Shown here one piece after another: positions 4,985 through 8,857 of a DNA stretch of 8,857 bases. Below the pieces are notes generated by a model that made no database searches, was not told the DNA's origin, and saw only the letters and a program-made list of their open reading frames with translations. The stretch lies in the NCBI GenBank assembly GCA_035628055.1, contig DASPKO010000088.1, positions 1-8,857 on the forward strand, read 5' to 3'. Source of the stretch: DASPKO01 sp035628055. Lineage in GTDB: Bacteria; Planctomycetota; Phycisphaerae; Phycisphaerales; UBA1924. The position numbers and the translations under genes were made by a program. Each line of letters begins with the position of its first letter. Position 1 is the stretch's first letter.

Positions 4985-7003
4985 CTAGTGCCCGGGGCTC
5001 CGGCGCGCGGGATCGGCCGCGGCCCCGCTCTCGGCCCGCGCCGCCGAGCCCCCCGGGAACTGCTTGATCCCGTCCTGGCCGTGGCGCTTGCCGGTCCCCG
5101 CGGCGACCGGGCTCTTCTCGGGGATGTAGAACTCGGAGTTGGGGAGGGTCTCGTTGTGCCGGAGCGCCGCCTCGGCGGCCCGCAGCATCGACTCGTCCGA
5201 GTGGTCGAAGAGATGGTGGAAGTTGTCGTGGATCGCCACCTCGGCCAGGGAGAAGAAGTGCAGGGCGGCTGCCTTGTCGCGCTCGAACTCGGGCCCCTCG
5301 GCCCCGGCGCGCACGTCGCGGTCGAGCCGGCTGAGCGTGCACGCGTAGGCGTGCAGCCACACCGCCGTGTCGGCCACCCGGGCCTGCACGGCCTGGCGGT
5401 TGATGATGGCCTCCTCGTAGCGCTTGGAGGCCTGCTTGAACTGGTGGCTGTGCTCGCGCACCAGCTCCCCCAGCCGCTTGGCCTGCGGGCGGAGCGAGTC
5501 GTGGACCATGGTCACCTTCGGGGCCGCGCGGCGCAGCCCCAGGAAGAGCTCGGCGGCCAGGGGGACCGCCGCACGGCGCACCTGCGAGTGGGCCATCCCG
5601 CGGGTGATCCGCCGGAGGTTGCCCAGGAAGGACTCCTCCGCGTCCCAGCCGACCGCCTCCTTCACCCCGATCATCCGCTCGGCGAGCTGCTTACCCCCGT
5701 ACGCGAAGATGAACGAGAGCATGACCTCGTTGGCCCCCTCGACGATCAGGTTGATGCGCGAGTCGCGGAAGATCCGCTCGACCTCGTTCTCGGTCATGTA
5801 CCCCTCGCCGCCCATGATCTGCATCGCGTCGTTGGCGACGATCCACCCCATGTCCGAGCAGAAGACCTTGCAGATCGCGGTCTCGAGCATGATGTCCTCG
5901 TCGTGCCGGTCGAGCATCGCCGTGGTCATGTAGAGCATCGCGTCCATCGCGTAGCAGAGCGCCGCCATCCGCGCGATCTTCTCCTTGGTCAGCTCGAAGT
6001 CGCTCAGGGGCCGCTGGAACTGGTAGCGCGTCGCCGACCACTTCACCGCCTGGTCCATCGCCCGCCGGGCCCCCCCGAGCATGCCCGCCGAAAGCGTGCA
6101 GCGCCCGTAGTTCAGGCAGGAGAGGGCCACGTTGAGCCCGCGCCCCTCCTGGTGGAGGAGGTTGAAGCGGGGGATCCGCACGCCCCGGAAGCGCATCCGG
6201 GCCTGCCAGGTCCCGCGGATGCCGCACTTGGACCGGTTCTTCTGGAAGATGTCGATCCCCTCCAGGTCGGGCGTGCAGACCAGGGCCGTCACCTTGTCGG
6301 CCTCCTGGCCGGTCCTGGGGTCGCGGACCTTCTGCCGGGCCATCACCGTGAAGAGCGCGGAGAGCGCCCCGCTGGTCGCCCACTTCTTCTCCCCGTCGAG
6401 GACGTAGCACTGCGCGGCCTCGTCGAAGTGGCAGCGGGTCTCCTGACCGCCGGCGTCGCATCCCACGTTCGGCTCCGAGAGGCAGAAGGCGCTGAGCCAG
6501 TCCTTGGCCAGGTGCGGGAGCCAGCGCTGCTTCTGCTCGGGAGTGCCGAAGAGCATGATCGCCTTGCACCCGATCGACTGGTGCGCCGAGACCAGCACCG
6601 CGGTCGAGCCGCAGTTCTTGCCGATGCGCTCGAGCACGCGGTTGTAGCTGGTGATCCCCAGGCCCAGGCCCCCGTGCTCGCGCGGGATGGTCATCCCCAG
6701 CACGCCGATCTGGAACAGCCGGTCGATCACCCACCGCGGGATCTCCTGATCCTGGTCGATGCGGATCGAGGGATGCTCCGTGCGCAGGTACTCGTCCAGC
6801 TCGGCCAGGAGCTGGTCGCAGCGGGCCGTCTCCTCCGGGTCCGTCTCCGGATAGGGGAAGACCAGGTCTTCGCGCAGGTTGCCCCAGAAGAGGTTCTTGA
6901 CGAACCCCATCCTGCTCGGCTCCGGGCCGAGCATTCCCTCCGCGTCGGCGATGAGCTTCCGGTCGCGCTCGGAGATGTTCTTGAGGTTCTTCAGGTCGGC
7001 CAT
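4985..7003 (-). CDS. Long-form acyl-CoA dehydrogenase, VLCAD/ACAD9-like
   Basis: A 672-residue flavoprotein that would introduce the 2,3 double bond into acyl-CoA, the first step of beta-oxidation, passing electrons to an electron-transfer flavoprotein. Domain order: an N-terminal helical domain at about 60-165, a middle beta domain at about 170-290 with FCLSEPNVGCDAGG (173-186) and YVLDGEKKWATSGALSALFTV (200-220), and a C-terminal helical domain at about 290-435. The last holds RYQFQRPLSDFELTKEKIARM, QIMGGEGYM (395-403) and the catalytic base Glu422 in IVEGANEVM. Residues after about 437 form an extra helical region of some 190 residues plus a disordered-looking Gly/Ala/Arg tail (about 632-672). 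This matches the long architecture of human VLCAD and ACAD9, where the extension helps membrane association and dimerisation. A Cys replaces the usual Ser of the EP.xGSD motif. The ATG at 7003 has an AGGAG about 12 nt upstream. It precedes the FAH-family gene in one operon; substrate length is inferred from architecture only. Confidence 0.94.
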   Translation of the reverse strand: MADLKNLKNISERDRKLIADAEGMLGPEPSRMGFVKNLFWGNLREDLVFPYPETDPEETARCDQLLAELDEYLRTEHPSIRIDQDQEIPRWVIDRLFQIGVLGMTIPREHGGLGLGITSYNRVLERIGKNCGSTAVLVSAHQSIGCKAIMLFGTPEQKQRWLPHLAKDWLSAFCLSEPNVGCDAGGQETRCHFDEAAQCYVLDGEKKWATSGALSALFTVMARQKVRDPRTGQEADKVTALVCTPDLEGIDIFQKNRSKCGIRGTWQARMRFRGVRIPRFNLLHQEGRGLNVALSCLNYGRCTLSAGMLGGARRAMDQAVKWSATRYQFQRPLSDFELTKEKIARMAALCYAMDAMLYMTTAMLDRHDEDIMLETAICKVFCSDMGWIVANDAMQIMGGEGYMTENEVERIFRDSRINLIVEGANEVMLSFIFAYGGKQLAERMIGVKEAVGWDAEESFLGNLRRITRGMAHSQVRRAAVPLAAELFLGLRRAAPKVTMVHDSLRPQAKRLGELVREHSHQFKQASKRYEEAIINRQAVQARVADTAVWLHAYACTLSRLDRDVRAGAEGPEFERDKAAALHFFSLAEVAIHDNFHHLFDHSDESMLRAAEAALRHNETLPNSEFYIPEKSPVAAGTGKRHGQDGIKQFPGGSAARAESGAAADPARRSPGH

Positions 7004-7115
7004 GGGCTTGATCGGCTCCTGGTTCGGTGTCGCACGCCGGCGCCGCGTCGAGCCCGCCGCCGCCCCCCATCCCCGCTCCTACAAGCTACACCATGCCCGG
7101 CCCCGGTCGCCCCGA
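7004..7115 (-). other. Intergenic region between hydratase and acyl-CoA dehydrogenase genes
   Basis: This 112-bp gap is the largest within the minus-strand cluster. Next to the dehydrogenase start it holds only the AGGAG ribosome site. A weak 6-bp GCCCGG/CCGGGC pairing with an 18-nt loop lies at the hydratase end, but it has no T run and is not a credible terminator. A separate promoter for the dehydrogenase gene is possible but I see no clear -35/-10 pair. Confidence 0.4.
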
Positions 7116-8030
7116 TCACCGGGCCTTTCCCCGTTCGAAGAAGGACCGGATGGCCGAGCGCCCCTCGGGGGTGGCGCGCAGGCGGACCAGCTCGCGGCGC
7201 TCCACGCGCAGGGCCCCCTGCCACCCCTCCTCCAGGCCGGCCCGCACCGCCCGGACCACCGCCCGCGCCGAGGCGCTGCCGGGAAGTCCAGGCTCGACCT
7301 CGTCGAGCGCCGCCATCGCCCGCGCCTTGGCCCCCAGCCGCCCGATCCACCGCGACGGCGCGCCGTCCCGCGGCGGGGTCCGCGCCCCGGCCAGCCAGCG
7401 CTTGGCGGCCGGGAGCAGGTCGTCGGCATCCGCGGCCACCGCGTCGAACAGCCCCGCGCTCGCCGCCTGGTCGAAGGTCAGCACGCTCCCCTCGGCCGTG
7501 CGCCGGATCGCCTCGGCGGGGTTCATGCGGGCCGGGAGCAGGTTCGTTCCACCCCAGCCCGGACAGATCGCCAGCCCCGCCTCCGGGAGCCCCACCGCGT
7601 AGGGTCGGCCGCCGGGCGGGGGCGGCGCGGCCACGAGCCCGTCGCAGTGCATGGCGATCTCGAGCCCGCCTCCCAGCGCGGGCCCGTTGATGGCGGCGAC
7701 GGTGGGACAGGGCATGGCGGAGAGCAGGCCAAAGACGCGCTGCCCGTACTCCAGGTACCGCTCCAGGCGGGCGTCGTCCAGCTCCTGGATGGTCTTGAGA
7801 TCCGCGCCGGCCACGAAGACGCGGGTGCTGGAGGAGGCCAGGATCAGGCCGTCCGGCGCCGGCGAGCTGTGGGCGACGCTCCGCAGCGTGGCCTCGAGCC
7901 GGGCGATGAGCGGCTCATCGAGGACCACCACGGGCGAGCCGGGCTGCTCGAGATAGACCGTGACAAACCCGCACGCGCCCCCGTCGGGCCGGCCCGGTTC
8001 GCGGACAACCTTCAGCGACTCGTGGCTCAC
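7116..8030 (-). CDS. Enoyl-CoA hydratase/isomerase (crotonase) family protein
   Basis: A 304-residue crotonase-fold protein, likely hydrating 2-enoyl-CoA, the step after the acyl-CoA dehydrogenase encoded next to it. RVFVAGADLKTI (70-81) forms part of the oxyanion hole and AINGPALGGGLEIAMHCD (113-130) the rest. The two catalytic glutamates of hydratases appear as Glu124 in GGGLEIAM and Glu150 in VGLPEAGLAICPGWGGTNLLP. It resembles the hydratase part of FadB/FadJ-type proteins, without the dehydrogenase domain. Length exceeds the usual 260 because of an Ala/Arg-rich C-terminal region. A PPPPGG insertion lies in the loop before the second glutamate (about 136-141). The start is a GTG at 8030; an in-frame TAG sits 12 nt upstream, so no longer form is possible. 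No good ribosome site is seen. It is the first gene of the minus-strand cluster, 112 bp ahead of the dehydrogenase. Isomerase or other crotonase activity cannot be excluded. Confidence 0.92.
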   Translation of the reverse strand: MSHESLKVVREPGRPDGGACGFVTVYLEQPGSPVVVLDEPLIARLEATLRSVAHSSPAPDGLILASSSTRVFVAGADLKTIQELDDARLERYLEYGQRVFGLLSAMPCPTVAAINGPALGGGLEIAMHCDGLVAAPPPPGGRPYAVGLPEAGLAICPGWGGTNLLPARMNPAEAIRRTAEGSVLTFDQAASAGLFDAVAADADDLLPAAKRWLAGARTPPRDGAPSRWIGRLGAKARAMAALDEVEPGLPGSASARAVVRAVRAGLEEGWQGALRVERRELVRLRATPEGRSAIRSFFERGKAR

Positions 8031-8075
8031 CGGGCGACTCTAGGCGCCGCCCCGCCGGACCCCGGCGCCGAGACC

Positions 8076-8103
8076 TTGTGGGCGCCGGTCAAGCCAGTAT
8101 CCT
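8076..8103 (+). promoter_or_regulatory. Possible sigma70-type promoter for the zinc-ribbon membrane protein
   Basis: TTGTGG (8076-8081) and TATCCT (8098-8103) are separated by 16 bp and lie about 46 bp before the ATG at 8150. Each hexamer matches only part of the TTGACA/TATAAT consensus. They stand out because the surrounding DNA is very GC-rich and this is the most AT-containing patch of the divergent intergenic region. Start-site data are lacking, and sigma factor preferences of this organism are unknown. Confidence 0.25.
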
Positions 8104-8123
8104 GACGGAAACTGCGGGCGGGC

Positions 8124-8136
8124 CGAGCCCGGCTCG
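8124..8136. promoter_or_regulatory. 13-bp dyad just upstream of a ribosome binding site
   Basis: CGAGCC and GGCTCG form a perfect inverted repeat around a single C. It ends directly before the AAGGGAG ribosome site (8137-8143) of the gene at 8150. As DNA it could be an operator half-site pair; as RNA it could fold into a 5-bp hairpin with a CCG loop. It lies downstream of the possible promoter, where a repressor would block transcription. Chance occurrence is likely enough in this composition to keep confidence low. Confidence 0.2.
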
Positions 8137-8149
8137 AAGGGAGATTCGC

Positions 8150-8857
8150 ATGCCCGGCGCGACGACCACCGGCCCCGCCAAGACGTGCATGTTCTGCGGG
8201 CTCGATTGTGCCGGCAAGCCGCGCATCAAGGACGCCCGCGGGCGCTACGCCTGCAAGGACTGCGCTGCCCGGCACGCGGCGCGCACGGGCTCCGTGCCGG
8301 CGACACCACGGCCGGCCCCGCCCGGGCGCGCCGACGATGAGCTCGAAGGCATCGATCTCGGGGGCGCCGTCGCGGCCGAGGCGGTCGCCCACGCCCCGAC
8401 CCCGATGCAGGGTTGCCCCGACTGCGGCGGCCACCTCGACCCCGCCGCCGTGCTGTGCGTCCGCTGCGGGTATGACACGCGGACGCGGCGCGGGGCCAGG
8501 ACGAAGATCGCCGCCGAAAGGGACGAGCGGGCGCCTCGCACGCGCCGGCGCCGGGGCATCCACATCAGCGGCTCGACCTTCGCGTTCATCATGATCGGCC
8601 TTCTGGCCGCCCTGTTCGCGCTGGCCCAGGTCGAGCCCTCCATGGCGATCGCGTACCTGGTGGTCGCCGGCCTGTACACGTTCGGGTATTACATTCTGCT
8701 CGTCATCACTCCTTTCCAGGATGGCGACACGGCCTGGGGAGTCGTGAACATCTTCTCGTTCGTCCCGATCATCGGGCTGGCCACGCTCTACTACGTCTTC
8801 TGCGTGAGCGAGCGCGCGTCGCTGCAGGTGATGTTCCTGGCCCAGTTCCTGGCGGGC
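8150..8857 (+). CDS. Double zinc-ribbon, multi-pass membrane protein (3' end cut off by the window edge)
   Basis: The 236 visible codons start at an ATG with AAGGGAG 6 nt upstream. The N-terminus has two Cys clusters. The first is C13-x2-C16-x3-C20 with C35-x2-C38, around KPRIKDARGRYACKDC. The second is a rubredoxin-like ribbon, C89-x2-C92 and C103-x2-C106, ending in CGYDTRTRRG. They are joined by a Pro/Ala/Asp linker. A very basic stretch (RAPRTRRRRG, 127-136) precedes hydrophobic segments at about 142-160, 165-186 and 198-218. A fourth may begin at 227. The layout is a cytoplasmic zinc-ribbon head on a polytopic membrane domain, the basic stretch favouring the cytoplasmic side. I know similar zinc-ribbon-plus-membrane proteins as abundant uncharacterised families in Planctomycetota. 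No enzyme motif is visible and the function is unknown. It is transcribed divergently from the crotonase gene across a 119-bp spacer. Confidence 0.88.
   Translation, partial: MPGATTTGPAKTCMFCGLDCAGKPRIKDARGRYACKDCAARHAARTGSVPATPRPAPPGRADDELEGIDLGGAVAAEAVAHAPTPMQGCPDCGGHLDPAAVLCVRCGYDTRTRRGARTKIAAERDERAPRTRRRRGIHISGSTFAFIMIGLLAALFALAQVEPSMAIAYLVVAGLYTFGYYILLVITPFQDGDTAWGVVNIFSFVPIIGLATLYYVFCVSERASLQVMFLAQFLAG

Noticed and set aside
7090..7130. Possible terminator after the crotonase gene
   Set aside because: The stem is only about 6 bp with an 18-nt loop and there is no T run.
4457..7690. Plus-strand open frame of 1077 codons
   Set aside because: It runs antisense to the FAH-family, dehydrogenase and crotonase genes, all of which have full sets of family motifs. 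Its translation is Arg/Pro/His-rich without any recognisable domain. Stop codons are rare in GC-rich antisense frames.
8028..8110. Sigma70 promoter for the minus-strand cluster based on TTGACC (complement of 8087-8092)
   Set aside because: The -35-like hexamer is good, but the expected -10 position is GGCGCC-rich with nothing resembling TATAAT.

Overview
The window is a high-GC bacterial segment, most probably from Planctomycetota. That assignment is an inference. It rests on the double zinc-ribbon membrane protein at the right end, whose ribbons end in a CGYDTRT-type motif that I associate with planctomycetes, on the M19 dipeptidase opening WFDAHLDLAYLAVNGRD, and on heavy use of GTG/TTG starts. 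No RNA gene, CRISPR array, phage gene or transposase is visible.

Left end (1-680): a minus-strand gene of unknown function with an N-terminal membrane anchor runs off the left edge (TTG start at 563 behind a strong GGAGGT). Upstream of it, at about 620-655, is a short GC-rich repeat made of three tandem 8-mers followed by a run of eight T. It belongs to the dispersed type whose translations read SRKGAKAQR or CAFAPLRE. Immediately beyond it begins the C-terminal two thirds of a metal-type ABC ATPase (ZnuC-like) that lacks Walker A and the Q-loop. The DNA left of the repeat encodes a lysine-rich protein while the genes to its right are very lysine-poor. The repeat is therefore either the breakpoint of a real rearrangement or an assembly join.

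Plus-strand cluster (681-3169): the znuC remnant, a membrane-anchored alpha/beta hydrolase and a ZnuB-type metal ABC permease lie head to tail. This looks like a zinc/manganese uptake operon with a hydrolase inserted between ATPase and permease. The solute-binding protein and the first part of the ATPase are missing.

Minus-strand cluster (8030 down to 3166): enoyl-CoA hydratase/isomerase-family protein, a long VLCAD/ACAD9-like acyl-CoA dehydrogenase, a fumarylacetoacetate hydrolase-family enzyme and an M19 dipeptidase form a probable operon. The first two carry out consecutive steps of fatty-acid beta-oxidation. The last two are general carboxylate and dipeptide catabolism enzymes. The cluster meets the permease gene tail to tail, and the two stop codons share one CTAG.

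Right end (8031-8857): a 119-bp divergent intergenic region leads into a plus-strand gene for a zinc-ribbon, multi-pass membrane protein that runs off the right edge.

I found no clear evidence of an undescribed multi-gene system. The points most worth a second look are the ATPase truncated at a dispersed repeat, the hydrolase inside the metal-transport cluster, and the zinc-ribbon membrane protein.
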